Below, in pieces: positions 11,202 through 23,114 of a stretch of 64,000 nucleotides of DNA. How positions within the stretch are numbered: position 1 is the first letter of the stretch; each line of letters opens with the position of its first letter. Source of the stretch: Typhlomys cinereus. Its lineage: Eukaryota; Chordata; Mammalia; Rodentia; Platacanthomyidae. Position numbers and translations under genes: made by a program. The stretch lies in the NCBI GenBank assembly GCA_023101885.1, contig JALPQD010000402.1, positions 1,447,419 through 1,511,418 of the forward strand. The letters are read 5' to 3'. A model generated the notes under the pieces. It saw only the letters and a program-made list of their open reading frames with translations, was not told the DNA's origin and did not search any database.

Positions 11202-12235
11202 GTGAGGAGATATCTTTTCCTTGGGATCGTAGGAAAGGAATTCTGCATTCAGTAAAGAAGGATGATTCACCTGTCAGACATGCCAACACCAAAAAGTATT
11301 GCTAAAGTTATTTATACCTCACTTCCTTTCATTGAAATCCAGAAACTTTCATATGGTCAGCAAGCATGTGCTAGGAACGCTTCAATACAAATGCAGGGAC
11401 CTTACTAGAGTCTCCCTATCCCATCTTCCCATGTCCTTCCTCCCAGTGCTTTCTATGACCAGCTCAGGGTCTACTTCAACCCACTGGTGAGTATCAAGTG
11501 CCTGTGTCCAAGGACTCTGGTACATTTCCAGGCTATCTGGAATCTCTATGTTCATCTGAGTCCTGATTGAAATGTAAACTTGGGTTGTGTCTAGAAGTCT
11601 GGAAGTCAATCAGATATCCCAGAAAGAAACCCAGTACCCCCAGAGGTCTAGAAACTGGGCTACAGAAGGGGGCCTTGGTGCATAAAGAGAGAAATTGTTG
11701 GGGAACAACTGGCAGGTGTGGGAATAAGAAACAGAGTCCCCTCATATCACCATCCCACTAGAGAGGCCCAACAGTGTTCATAAGGACTCTATTGGCAGAA
11801 TGGTCCAAGGAGGAATTGGGTAATATTGTCTTTAGTGCAGCCTCTTCTAGATATGCTGATTTGGACAAGCCCCATCTTTGACTAGGTCTCAGCTTCAGGA
11901 AGAATGAAAGAAAAATAACTGGCCCAGATTTTTAACTCTTTCAGTACTGATCTTGGGTTGACGTCCCCTAGCAGAGGAAGTTACAGAAAATGACTTTGTA
12001 GTGACATTTGCTGTAGTGATATTGGGCATGACTAGGCACAGGGGCATGGCAGGAATTTCAGGCTCATTCCCTCCAGCTCCTGGGGGCTCAGTTTTGCTAG
12101 AGGGAACAAGATTTATGTCAGGTTCTTAGGGTTTGAGTTCTTACGGCCAAATCCAGCTGGGTGATGTGGGGAAAGTAAACTGGTTGAATGACAGGAAGTC
12201 AATACCATGCTTCTTTTTTATGTGTGTGTGCATGT

Positions 12236-12274
<39 letters not shown>

Positions 12275-12621
12275 GGGGGGGCACTGTGTATGCTTGTGAA
12301 GGCCCAAGGGTAACCTTAGGAATCACTCTGGATTGTGCCACCTTCTTTTTGCTCTACTTTGGAGTTTCCTAGGCTTTGCTTTCTAGGATCAGAAATATAG
12401 GCTGTCACCATTTCCACCTGGCAGTTTTACATTGGATCCAGGATCTGAACTCAGAACCTTCTGCTTGTGAGACAGAGGCTTAACCTCTGAGCCATCTCTC
12501 CAATCCAATGGTAAAAAAATTCTATGCTGTTTGACTCCAAACCCCAACATAGGGTCTAGTGCTCAATAGGTGCCCAGGTAAATAGCATTGCCCCTCGTTT
12601 ACTATGCCATCTGTACCTCAG
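11202..12621. other. Gene 1 intron with possible stalk exon and a SINE
   Basis: About 1.4 kb between the last Ig exon and the membrane exon. A short stretch at 11,447-11,486 between a CCCAG acceptor and a GTGAGT donor reads SMTSSGSTSTHW, a Ser/Thr-rich string like a stalk exon. Its length (40 nt) does not keep phase, so I doubt its use. An old SINE copy occupies 12,215-12,508. Confidence 0.4.
12215..12508 (-). mobile_element. B2/ID-type SINE, old copy, in gene 1 intron
   Basis: Reverse-strand SINE. Its head lies at 12,480-12,508 (complement of 'gagatggctcagaggttaag') and its tail at 12,220-12,275 is a (TG)n(AG)n run. It matches the SINE form found at 26,680, 35,980 and 46,620, but is more diverged. 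The tRNA-derived head is not a functional tRNA gene. Confidence 0.75.
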
Positions 12622-12741
12622 GACTGGAAAGCTACCTGAAGGTTTGGATAGGAGTCTCAGTGGTCTTCCTCCTCATCATCTTCATCTTCATCCTCCTTGT
12701 TCTCTTTCGAAGCAGGCATCAGAGAAAACACAGGAAAGAGA
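12622..12741 (+). CDS. Gene 1 transmembrane exon
   Basis: 120 nt, phase 1-1, acceptor CTCAG and donor GTGAGT. It encodes a short juxtamembrane segment (GLESYLKV), one membrane span of about 22 residues (IGVSVVFLLIIFIFILLVLF) and a basic stop-transfer tail (RSRHQRKHRKE). There is no Arg or Lys inside the span, as in inhibitory PIR-B/LILRB and unlike activating members, which pair with FcR gamma through a charged residue. Confidence 0.85.
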
Positions 12742-12989
12742 GTGAGTAGACTGGGCATATGACTTGGGACTCAGAAGATGATGCCCTCCCTCCCTGATCA
12801 ATTTATAATTAAAGGGCTCAGGCTCTCAACATTCAAAAATCTGCTAGACAGAACAACTCAGCCTAGAGACACTTCTGAGCTGAGATCTCAGTTCATGAAA
12901 TGGAAATATCAGGTGTTCCTGAGCTTCTTCATCTCCTGGGACATCTGCACACTCACCCCACAGTTTTAAAGCTATTTCCTCCTCTGTAG

Positions 12990-14300
12990 GTCCCTATGGG
13001 AGAGGCTTCTTATCCTCCTATAAGGCTCTTTGCTCTCAAGCAGCACACCGACAGACTAACTTACAACTTCCTACAGTAGCTGTACAGTCATTGCCCAGAG
13101 ACAAAGATCCTCAGAAGAGGTAACTTCTACCCAAAACACAGATTCCTTCCTACTTGACCTCCCTCAGTCATCTAAGAATTTCTTGTCTCCCCAGGTCCAG
13201 CCCAGGAGTTTCCCTCCATGAAGAAATTGTATGTAAGTGGAAGTGGGACCTGTGGAGGATCACTTGAATCTCTCATAACAGGAGTTGTGGGGGTCAGCAA
13301 ATTACTATGGGCAAGAAGAATCAGCATTCTCTCTGGCTCTCTGGCTCTATCCATCTGAGACAGGGAAGGGACCTAAGGGCTGAGAGATCACAGGGCACTT
13401 CTCAGGAGATGACCCTCATGTTCTTCCATCACAGATGCTTCTGTGAGGCATTCACAGCCTGAGGATATTGTAGAGCTGGACATCCAGGTGAGACCCCTGT
13501 TCCTGTCAATTAATAGAGCTAGAACTTGAGGCCCAGTGAACCAGGGTTCCTTTGCTGTCCTTCCCTCTCTCAGCCCTACATGACCCACAGAACTCCCTTT
13601 GGAAACACTGCCTCCTATATTTCATGACTTCACTCTCTCATGGTTTTCCTATGACTGAGTGGACATAGTCTCTTGTCCCTTTTCTAGACACTGATCAATT
13701 GTCAATTGGGTTCTCAACTCCTGCAATTTCTGGTCACAGAAAAATACCCTCCCTCCACTCACTCTCCCATCTGTCCACAGGGGGCTCTCTCTAAGCTAGA
13801 CTTTCTACCAGCTGCAGAGGAAGCAGTGAGCTGACTCCCTGGAGTAGCAAGCAAATCTCTGCAATCAGCAGAGCAGAATGTTATTAGGAAAAATGAAGGA
13901 AGGAACCTGAGTGGAGTGTGGGGGGCAGAGAGGGCCACTGTGGATTTTGAGGGAGGACTCTTAAATCTGCCTAGAAGATCCTTCTGGCCACCTGATGGAG
14001 CTGGCTGGAGGAAATTCCAAGTACTACCCGTAGACATTATCTGTATCCCCTTCTCTTCCTACAGCAAAGCCCACTTGAGAGAGATGTCCAGGAAGTGATG
14101 TATGTCCAAGTGAAACCCTCCAGGCTCAGGGGAACAGAGGTCAACTCTCTCCCCCTGAGTTGGAAGAACTTCTGGTCAGACAGGAAAGAAAGACAGATGA
14201 GTAGTCAGTCAGGTGGGTGCTGTGTCTCCAGGGCCTCAGGCTTCCAATGCCAAACATGGACCTAACTATAACTCCTCCCCTCATTACAGATTGCTGCTAG
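12990..14300 (+). CDS. Gene 1 cytoplasmic-tail exons with two ITIM-type motifs
   Basis: Five exons with matching phases: 12,990-13,119, 13,195-13,232, 13,435-13,487, 14,065-14,212, and the last from 14,290. The 38- and 53-nt sizes are typical of LILRB/PIR-B tails. Joined, they give HEEIVYASV (I-x-Y-x-x-V) and QEVMYVQVKPSRL (V-x-Y-x-x-V), both ITIM-like and both expected to recruit SH2 phosphatases. In the phase left by the fourth tail exon, the last exon stops at once (TAG 14,298-14,300). Read in the family's usual phase it stops after SQDMN. Either way the distal ITIMs present in PIR-B are lost. Their DNA remnants continue to about 14,400. Confidence 0.8.
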
Positions 14301-15134
14301 TGAGGAATCCCAGGATATGAATTAAAATCAGCTGTGCAATGTGGCTTTCATGAAAGGACAATTGTAGCTCCTTTAAACACCCACTGAAACCAGCAAGCGC
14401 CCTGCTGTGCAGCTCACAAAGACCCTGACCCCAACCACATGGAAGGGTCCAAAGTCTGTTCCATATGGACCATTATTTAGGAACCCCAGATGTCATTTAT
14501 CCTCATCTGCTTGCATAAGAGTCTAGGTTCTCTGGAAATTCTTCTGATTCTGCAGTCAAACATATTGTCTCAACTCACTCATCTCCCTCCCATTTATCTC
14601 TTTTGTTTCCCTGGACTCTTTCACATCTGCTTTTTTTATCCTGTATATATAGTATACATGATTCTTTGTTGAAATGGTGACCTTCCTGTGAAATGTTTCT
14701 TTGAAGTATAAAATGTTTTTTTATTGTGCTTTCTCTTTCTGTAATCTAGCCTGCCCAGCTGCAGCATCAGGAAGCCTGAACCACCTATGAAGGGGGAGGG
14801 ATTAGGACTGCTTGAGTAAAACTTCTCAGTATAAAAGACAAGTAAAACAAAGGATACTACCAAGCCTTTGGAGAAAAGGAATTCTCATGAAGTAAAACTT
14901 GCCATTTCACAAGTCAGAATGCCTGTTTGTAAAGTTTTTCTGTAGCAATGTAACTAAGTAACGTCTAAGACCTGAAATGAGAGAAGCATATGATGTTTGA
15001 CTTTTTGATACGCAGTTAACTTAATAATTAGCATTATCTCTGTTACTCTAACTCCTCCTCCATTAGTCACACTGTTATTTCATGCATATTCATGTGACAC
15101 TAGCCATTTTCATGGATGCAGAAAATGCATTTTT
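14301..15134. other. Gene 1 3' region, no further gene seen
   Basis: Decayed tail-exon sequence to about 14,400, then A/T-rich sequence. I see no AATAAA hexamer before the SINE that follows, whose A-rich tail supplies one near 15,365. Confidence 0.4.
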
Positions 15135-15378
15135 TTCTGATGAGATGGCTCAATAAGTAAGGTGTCTACTTGTAAACCTGGAGACATGACTTCCCACCCC
15201 CAGAAAACAACATGGTGAAAGGAGAGAACTGACTTCTGAAAGTTCTCTGACTTCCACTCATGTGGAGGCATGCATGCATGCATGTTTTCTCTCTCTTTTT
15301 CTCATTATTCACCCCGTTTCTCTCTCTCTCTTTTTTCTCTCTTCTCTTTCAGATCTTAATAATTAAATAAAATATTTT
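15135..15378 (+). mobile_element. tRNA-derived SINE (B2/B3-like), plus strand
   Basis: Head 'gagatggctcaataagtaagg', the central 'aggagagaactgacttctgaaagtt', a TCTCT-rich region and an A-rich end 'aataattaaataaaat'. The same family occurs near 47,285, 50,465 and 61,700. Confidence 0.7.
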
Positions 15379-15479
15379 TCAAAGGGAAAATTCTTGTCTA
15401 CATATAAATGTTGAAGCGTTTTCCTTATGCTTTCTGCTAGCAATTCCAACATCTCAGACTTCCACTAAGTTCTATGATC

Positions 15480-15905
15480 CGTTTTTAAATGATTTTTGTA
15501 GTCAGTGAGAGGTGGACTTTTTCCATTTTTTTTCTTCTACCTATGGAAATCTACTTTTCAAAGCACTACTTGTTAAGAAGATATCTTCTCTCTAGTGTAC
15601 GTTTTGACATCTTTCTCAAACAGTATGGGATTGTAATAGGTTTACTTGTGTGCAATATATTCTAATGTGTTTATCTGCATGTAAATATGTGAGGTATATC
15701 TGTTCCTCTGGTTGCATAAGACAGTATGAGATAAGGTATTGTGATACCTCCAGCATTATTCTTTCTACTAAGAAGTGCTTTTGGGTAGTAGATTTAGCTT
15801 GTGCTTCTTTGTAGACTTTAGGATTGTTCATCTAGTTCTTTTAAGAGTGTAAATGGGATTAAGATGGGAATTGATTTAGATCTGTAGATCACTTTGAATC
15901 ATAGA
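15480..15905 (-). mobile_element. Old L1 ORF2 fragment, minus strand
   Basis: The complement keeps weak L1 ORF2 features. 'gtgatacctccagca' and 'ggaattgatttagatctgtagatcactttga' correspond in order to the region near 19,385-19,540 of the younger L1 in this window. It is very diverged, and no frame is open. Confidence 0.5.
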
Positions 15906-16204
15906 GCAACTACTGAAAAACTCATTACAGAATTCTGTGTAAAATCCTTCCTTCATGAGTTCAGGTTTTGTCTGACATCAGCATCCCAAGGTTATAATGA
16001 TGATCTCGGTCAAAACAGAATCAGGATACTTTGCTCAAGTGCAGAAAGAGACTTTGACTTCCTATCCCTTCATAGGAGGCATACATGTGAATCCATGTGG
16101 GCAGAGCCTGGGAAATCCCAGAGCAAAATAAAAAGGAGGAAGAAGTAATAAGGATGATTCCTGAAGTCACCCTTAATTCTCCAATAGGACATACAGTACC
16201 TTCT

Positions 16205-16240
16205 GAGACACACACAAACACACACACACACACACACATG
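16205..16240. repeat. (CA)n microsatellite
   Basis: About 36 bases of CA/ACA repeats. The flanking 15,906-16,204 and 16,241-17,170 are AT-rich intergenic sequence in which I find no gene. Confidence 0.9.
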
Positions 16241-18171
16241 TTTGCTATAATTTAAACACTTTCATTGATGAAGTGATTAATTAGTTAAGGAAATATTTAT
16301 TGAAAAGCACACTGGGACAATCAGGCAACAAATTCTTGTCTGATATAAAAAATAAGGACATTAGAATAATCAGAATGCATGATATGATATATGTGTATGA
16401 AATAAAGAAAATTTAATTAAAAATCAAAGAAAAACAAAAACAAGATGAAAAAAGAATGCACAGATCTCTGTTTTTAAATTATTTTTCCATTTACATATGT
16501 ATATCATATGTATCACTATATATATAGTTGCTCTTCTGCAAATGGATACAGGTAAAGAATAGTGTTTTTTCCTTGGATTCCTTTCTTGGCAAATGAAACT
16601 TTTCCTTGCAACAATGACATTTTTGGGTTTGCATTTTAATTCTATCTTGAAAGCACCAAAATGAGAGGAAGTGGGAAAAACTTCAGTATAGTCCATCTTC
16701 ACAAATACAAATTGGCAGAGAAAATCAGAGTCACAGGTATTTGGCAGTTAATATGACGGCAAGGTAAGAGAAGAATGTCAATAGCATCTTTCTTTTGAGT
16801 CTGTTCACAAAGTAAAAATGTTTGAATGTATCATTGGCAACACAGAACCTTTTTCATGAGGCCTGGCTGAGATGAACCCAAAAGAGTGATACAGACTGTG
16901 CTGGGTGTAAGCAAGACTCTCACTGAGGACAGGCACCTTCCACAGATAAAGACTGTGGATTTAGACTAAACCAGAGGCCTGATGAATGTTACCAAGTGTT
17001 CTACCACTGATTTGCCCATATCCAAGCAGTGTAGCAAGCAGTTCACCTGCATGGTTGTTGATAAAATCACCATCAAATGGCTTAAGAGAACAAGGGGTTT
17101 ATTTTCTCTTGTGATTCTTGGCCACAGTTGTTTATTCAGCTTAGCAGAAGAGCTCACACCAACACAAGGGTTTTTTTTTTTTTTTTTCAGCTCATACAAA
17201 CTTATTAGGTACACCAGTTCCCTCCCTCCCTCCTCCTCCCCCCGTACCCCCTGCTTCCCTCACCACCCCTCTCCCTCCCCATCCCCCAGTGCCTCCCGCC
17301 CCAATTCCCAAAGAGTCCTTTCTTGTGCATGTCTGATTTTCCTCTGGGCCCTCCTCTCCGATGACCTACAAGGACCCAGTGGCCTTTCCCTGAACCCTTT
17401 CCCGTGTTCCCCTTAGGTATAGGAACACTGCTGTGGCTGCCAATCCTTTGCCTCCAAGGATCTTGGTGCCTTTAGCAGATGCTAGACTTTGTGAGGTCAA
17501 CAGTGTGTTGGACAATGCACAGGGCATGCAAAGTCCAATTATGACTGCTTCAGCCCTAACTAGTACAGAGTATCTTACATATCATTGCTCCTCCCATCCT
17601 TTTGCTCTTAAACTCTTACCGCCCCCTCTTCCGCAAATTTCCCTGAGCTTCAAGATGGGGAGAGACTAAGCTGGCCTAGTTCTAGGTGGTTGATATAGAG
17701 TCTCTGAAGTTCTGGATTGTGGTTTGTTGATTTTCTTTTGCAGTTTTGCTGCTCCTGCAATGCCCTTCACTCCATCCTGGTGGGCACTGTATGTTACCCC
17801 CTAGCCAGAGACAAAAAGCTGTTAGAGTCTTGTGATAAAAGCACATTCAAAGGTAGATGTAATAAAAGTGGGAAACCACAGTGAGGGAGGGGTCTATCAC
17901 CCATTTGCAAAATGGTTACTTTTTATGTGCCAGACTATATGCCCTCCTCTTCTGGTGAGATCACACCCCCTCAGTAGTAAATGATCAGGAACAAAAGTCT
18001 GTGAACTTAATCAGATGTCTCATTACTTATTTGGGTCCTTGGTGGAGGCCTATTTTCCCTGCTGTAACGTGGTCCCTTCTCTCCTTGTTTCTGGTGTGGC
18101 CCTCCTACTCCATCCCTCCTGTTCATAATCCTTGGAATTACTGTCTCTAGGTGGGCTGGGTGGGTTTGGTA

Positions 18172-21100
18172 CTAGGAGCCACCTATTAGGGAGCACATAC
18201 GGCACTTAATTTTCTGGGTCTGGAATACTTCACTTAATATAATTGTTTCTAATGACATCCATTTCCCGGCAAATTCCAGTAATTCATCATTTTTGATGGC
18301 TGAGTAGTACTCCATTGTATAGATGTACCACTGTTTCCTTATCCACTCGTCAACTGTTGGATATTTGGGCTGATTCCATGACTTTGCTATTGTAAACAGT
18401 GCTGCTATGAACATGGTCGTGCTTGTGCTATCGAGGTGAACCTCTGCTATATGAGGGGTTATTCCCAAAAGTGGAATTGCAGGGTCATATGGCATTTCAA
18501 TCTTTAATTTCTTTAAGAATCTCCAGACGGCTCGCCAGAGTGACTGTATGAGCCTGCATTCCCATCAGCAATATAGGAGAGTTCCCCTCTCTCCACATCC
18601 TCTCCAACATTTGTTATTTTTTGTATTGTGGATTTTTGCCATCCTGACCGGGGTGAGATGATATCTCAGGGAAGTTTTGATTTGCATTTCCCTGATGGCT
18701 AAGGAAGTGGAGCATGTTTTCAGATATTTGTTAGACATTTTAATTTCATCCCTGGTAAAGTTTCTTTTAAGTTCCAGGGCCCATTTTTTAATTGGGCCAT
18801 TGTTTTCCTTGGAGTTTAGTTTTCTAAGTTCTTTGTGCACTCTGGACAGCAGAGCTCTGTCAGATGTGTGGTTAGTGAAGATTTTCTCCCATTCTGTGGG
18901 TTGCCTTTGAGCTCGTGTTACAATCTCTTTATCTGAACAGAAGCTCTTTAATTTCACAAGATCCCAACTGTTGAGAGTTGGTAGCAGTGACTGTGCCATT
19001 GGATGTCTGTTTAGGAACTGTTGGCCTAGCCCAATCAGCTCGAGGGAGTTCCCTATCCTTTCAACTATGGTTTTTAAAGTCTCTGGCCTGATATCAAGAT
19101 CCTTGATCCATTTGGAATTAAGTCTTGTACATGGTGACAAGTTTGGGTCCAGCTTTAATCTTCTGCATGTGGAGATCCAGTTTTGCCAGCACCATTTGTT
19201 GAAGATGCTGTTCTTTTTCCATTGGATTCTTTGGGCCCCTTTGTCAAAGACCAAATGGCTGTAACTTTGTGGGCTTATATCTGGGTCTTCAATCCTTATC
19301 CATTGATCTGTGTGTCTATATTGGAGCCAGTACCAGGCTGTCTTTATAACTACGGATTTGTAGTATAGACTAAGGATTGGTATGGCAATACCTCCAGCAG
19401 TGTTTTTGTTACTCAGGATTGTTTTTGCTATCCTGGGTCTTTTGTGCCTCCATATGAACTTTGAGATTGTTTGGTCAACTTCTTTGAAGAATTGCTTTGG
19501 GATTTTGATTGGTATAGCATTAAATCTGTATATTGCCTTTGATAGGATGGTCATTTTTACGATGTTGATTCTGTCAATTCAGGAACAAGGGAGGTCTTTC
19601 CACCTTCTGGTGTCTTCTGCTATTTCTTTCTTTAGGGTTTTAAAGTTTTCATTGTAAAGGTCTTTTACCTCCTTGGTTAGGTTTATACCAAGGTATATCA
19701 TTTTTTTAGGGGCTATAGTAAATGGGATTGTTTCTCTCAAGGCTTTTTCACGTCTTTCATTCTGGGCATATAGGAAGGACCTCTGATTTTTGCACATTTA
19801 TTTTGTATCCTGCCACCCTGCTGAACTTCTCAATTAGTTCCAGGAGCTTCCTGGTGGAGTTTTTGGGATCCCTCAGGTATAAGATCATGCCATCTGCAAA
19901 TAGGGATAGCTTGACTTCTTCCTTGCCGATTTGAATCCCTCCTATGTCCCTTTCTTGTCTTATGGCTTCGGCTAAGACTTCAAGTACAATATTGAATAGA
20001 AGTGTTGAGAGTGGACAGCCTTGTCTAGTTCCTGATCGAAGTGGGAATGCTTCCAATTGTTCCCCATTGAGCATAATCCTTGCTGTGGGCTTATTGTATA
20101 TAGCTTTTATTATATTGATAAAGGTTCCTTCCATTCCTACTGTCTCTAGCGTTTTGATCATAAAAGGCTGTTGGATCTTGTGAAAAGCTTTTTCTGCATC
20201 TATCGAGAGTATCATGTGGTCTTGGACTTTGGACTGGTTTACATGATGAATTACATTTATTGATTTGCGTATGTTGAACCAACCTTGTGTGCCAGGGATG
20301 AAGCCTACCTACTTGGTCCCCGTGAATGATCTTTTTGATATGTTTTTGAATCCGATTTGGTAAGACTTTGTTGAGAATCTTTGAGTCTGTGTTCATCAGG
20401 GAGATCGGCCTATAGTTTTCTTTTTTAAGTGAATCTTTATTAGGTTTTGGGATTAAAACAATATTAGCTTCATAGAAGGAATTTGGTAGTGTTCCTTCCT
20501 TTGCTATTTGATGGAACAGTTTAAGGAGTATTGGTGTTAATAACTCCTTAAATGTCTGGTAGAACTCTGTGCTGAATCCATCTGGTCCAGGACATTTTTT
20601 GGTGCAAAGATTCGAGATTACTTCCTCAATTTCCTTATATGTTATAGGACTATTTAAATAATTCACAACTTCCTGATTCAATTTAGGTAGGTTGTGTTTA
20701 CTTAGAAATTCATCCATCTCTTTTGTGTTGTCAAACTTCACAGAGTTTAAGTTTTTGAAATATGATGTTATAATTCTCTGGATTTCGTGGGTATCCGTAG
20801 TGATAACTCCATGTTCATTTCTAATTTTTTTAATTTGGGTTTTCTCTCTCTTGCTTTTGGTTAATTTAGCTAGGGGTGTATCAATCTTATTGATTTTTTC
20901 AAAAAACCAGCTTTTTGACTGGTTGATTTTTTCTATCGTTTTCTTAATCTCGATTTCAGATATTTCTCTCCTTATTTTGCTAATCTCCTCTCTTCTACTA
21001 CTTTTGGGATCAGATTGCTCTAGTTTCTCTAAAGCTTTAAGCTGCATTGTTAAGTTGTTTATTTCTGATGTTTCCATTTTTTTGATGTAGGCATTAAGAG

Positions 21101-22001
21101 CTATGAACTTACCTCTTAGAACAGCTTTCATTGTGTCCCAGAGATTTTGGAAAATTTTATTTTCGTATCATTCACTTTCAGGAAATCTCGAATTTCCTTT
21201 TTAATTTCTTCCTGAATCCAGTTCTCATTCAACATCATATTGTTAAGTTTCCAGGAGTTAGTGTATTTTCTCTTGTTTGATGTGTTGTGGATGTCCAGCT
21301 TTAGGCCGTGGTGGTCTGATAGGGCACAGGTTAGAATTTCAACTTTCTTGTATATGTGTAGATTCATTTTGTGGCCCAATATATGATCTATTTTGGAGAA
21401 AGTTCTGTGTGCTGCTGAGAAAAATGTGTATTCTTTGGTGCGTGGGTGAAAAGTTCGATAGAGATCTGTAAGGTCCATTTCTTTCAGGGTTTGATTAAGT
21501 TCCAAAGTGTCTCTGTTAAGCTCTTGACCTGTTGATCTATCCCATGTTGAGAGGGCGGTGTTGAAGTCCCCAAGAATTATCGTTTGGGGGTTGATTTCTT
21601 GCTTTAGACGCTGTAGGGTTTTCTTAATGAATGTGGAGGGGCCCGTATTGGGTGCATATATGTTCAGTATTGTGAAGTCTTCCTGGTGAATTGTACCTGT
21701 GACTTAAAATGTAGTATCCATCCGTGTCTCTTATAATTTTCTTTGGTTTGAAGTCCACTTTGTCTGACAGCATAATGGCTACCCCTGCCTGTTTTCTGCT
21801 TCCATTTGCTTGTAGAATTGTTGACCAGCCTTTTATTTTTAGAGCGTGCCTATCTTTTGTGGTGAGATGGGTTTCCTGCAGGCAGCAGATTGATGGATTG
21901 TGATTTTTAATCCAAGTTTGTAATCTGTGTCTCTTGATCGGTGAATTAATTCCATTAACATTTAGTGTTATAATGGAGAAACTATTGTTAATTCCAGACA
22001 T
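18172..22001 (-). pseudogene. L1 element 1 ORF2 (endonuclease/reverse transcriptase), broken
   Basis: About 3.83 kb, the full L1 ORF2 length. In order: an endonuclease with N-terminal MSGINNSFSIITLNVNG and CCLQETHL; the reverse-transcriptase part, with [29 protein letters not shown] and a changed catalytic box FADGMILYL (normally FADD); the C-terminal domain with Cys residues in CWRGCGERGTLLYC; and the end SLIGGS. Frame is lost at several points (near 21,690, 21,506-21,620, 20,300, 19,560 and 18,500-18,565), so no full protein can be made. Confidence 0.88.
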
Positions 22002-22020
22002 TTATTATGTTTAGTAGTTT

Positions 22021-23114
22021 TTATAAGTATATTGCTTCGCTTTTAATGGTGTTATATTTGCCTTCTGTTCTCCTGGATATGCCTGTTTTTTCTTCACGCT
22101 TGAGTATCATTTCTAGCATTTTTTGAAGGCCTGGTTTGGTGGACATGTATCCCTTAAAGTTGTCTTTGTGCTGGAAAATTTGTCTTTCTCCCTCGATCAT
22201 GACTGATAGTTTTGCAGGGTAAATCAGCCTGGGTTGACATTTTTGCTCATTCAATACTTGAAGTATGTCTCTCCAAGATCTTCTTGCTTTTACTGTTTTG
22301 ACTGAGAAGTCATTTGTTATTTTAATTGGTTTACCTTTAAAAGTGACTTGTTTTTTCTCCCTTGAAGCTCTCAGCACCAGTTCTTTATCTTGAATGTGGA
22401 GTGTTTTAACTATTATTTGCCGTGGCGTGCTTCTATTTTGGTCGTATCTGTTTGGGGTGTGGAATGCCTCTTGTATATGGATGGGCCTCTCTTTTTTTAG
22501 ATGATCATCCTTGATGATCGTTTGAAAAATTTCCTCAGGGGTGGTATTTTGAGATTCTTGCTCTGGTATTCCATGAATACGCATGTTAGGCTTCTTCAGG
22601 GTGTCCCATATCTCTTGGATATTTCTCTCAAGTATCTTTTTGGCTTTAACAACCTCTTCCATTGAGCTGGTTAGTACTCCCATTTATCTTCAAGGTCTGA
22701 AATTCTGTTTTCTGCTTCATTAGTTCTGTTGATAAGACTCTCTGTGGCGTTCTGGGTTGAAGATAACTTGTCTTTTAGCTCAGTTTTAAACTCTGATTGA
22801 GTTTGTTTTAACTGCTCTATGCCAGTTTTTGATTCTTGCCCAGTTTTTCTCAACTCCTCCATGTGTCTGTTGTGTTCCTCCTCGAAGCGATTGATTCGAT
22901 TATGTAATTCCTCCCGGATTTCCTCTTTCATAGTATTGAACATGGTAATGATCATATTTTGAAAGTCTTTATCCTGGGTGAGGCTTTCTTGGCATTTTTC
23001 CGCGGGTTTGTTCTGGTTGGAGTCTAACATTATGGGATTAATTTCTTCAGTGGGAAATTTGTTTACTTGAGTGTTGCTTCTCATGGATTTGCACTTTGAC
23101 TTTGGCATTGTCAT
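22021..23114 (-). pseudogene. L1 element 1 ORF1 (RNA-binding protein), frameshifted
   Basis: Starts MTMPKSKCKSMRSN. A coiled-coil half (residues about 40-145, rich in Glu/Lys/Leu heptads) is followed by the RRM/C-terminal half (PNMRIHGIPEQE, FRTPNRYDQ-like segment, ending KSEAIYL). A 1-bp loss after DLEDK (about 22,676-22,685) separates the halves into 22,671-23,114 and 22,021-22,683. The copy also lacks two codons relative to the sister element after IIK. Intact ORF1p forms trimers that coat L1 RNA. Confidence 0.85.

Larger units (their letters stand above)
9089..14300 (+). pseudogene. PIR/LILRB-like inhibitory receptor gene 1, damaged
   Basis: Exon order matches a PIR-B/LILRB gene: split signal peptide (9,089-9,122; 9,265-9,300), four Ig exons (9,463; 9,879; 10,411; 10,899), membrane exon (12,622-12,741) and five tail exons ending at 14,300. 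Family members are type I membrane receptors of myeloid and B cells that bind MHC class I-type ligands and recruit SHP-1/2 through ITIMs. Ig exon 1 is 284 nt instead of a multiple of three and is out of frame at its start. Ig exon 2 is 304 nt, with one extra base in a C-run. Ig exon 3 has stops and no donor site. Ig exon 4, the membrane exon and the tail to the early stop are open with matching phases. I call it a pseudogene as a four-domain receptor. A shortened product by exon skipping stays possible. Whether it descends from Pirb or another family member is not settled. Confidence 0.8.

Noticed and set aside
11447..11486. Stalk exon of gene 1
   Set aside because: Ser/Thr-rich with plausible splice sites, but 40 nt breaks the phase and skipping it gives an intact join, so not annotated as an exon.
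18677..21471. Plus-strand frames of 60-130 codons rich in Leu/Ser/Ile
   Set aside because: Antisense shadows of L1 ORF2; the same frames recur opposite ORF2 in the other L1 copies.
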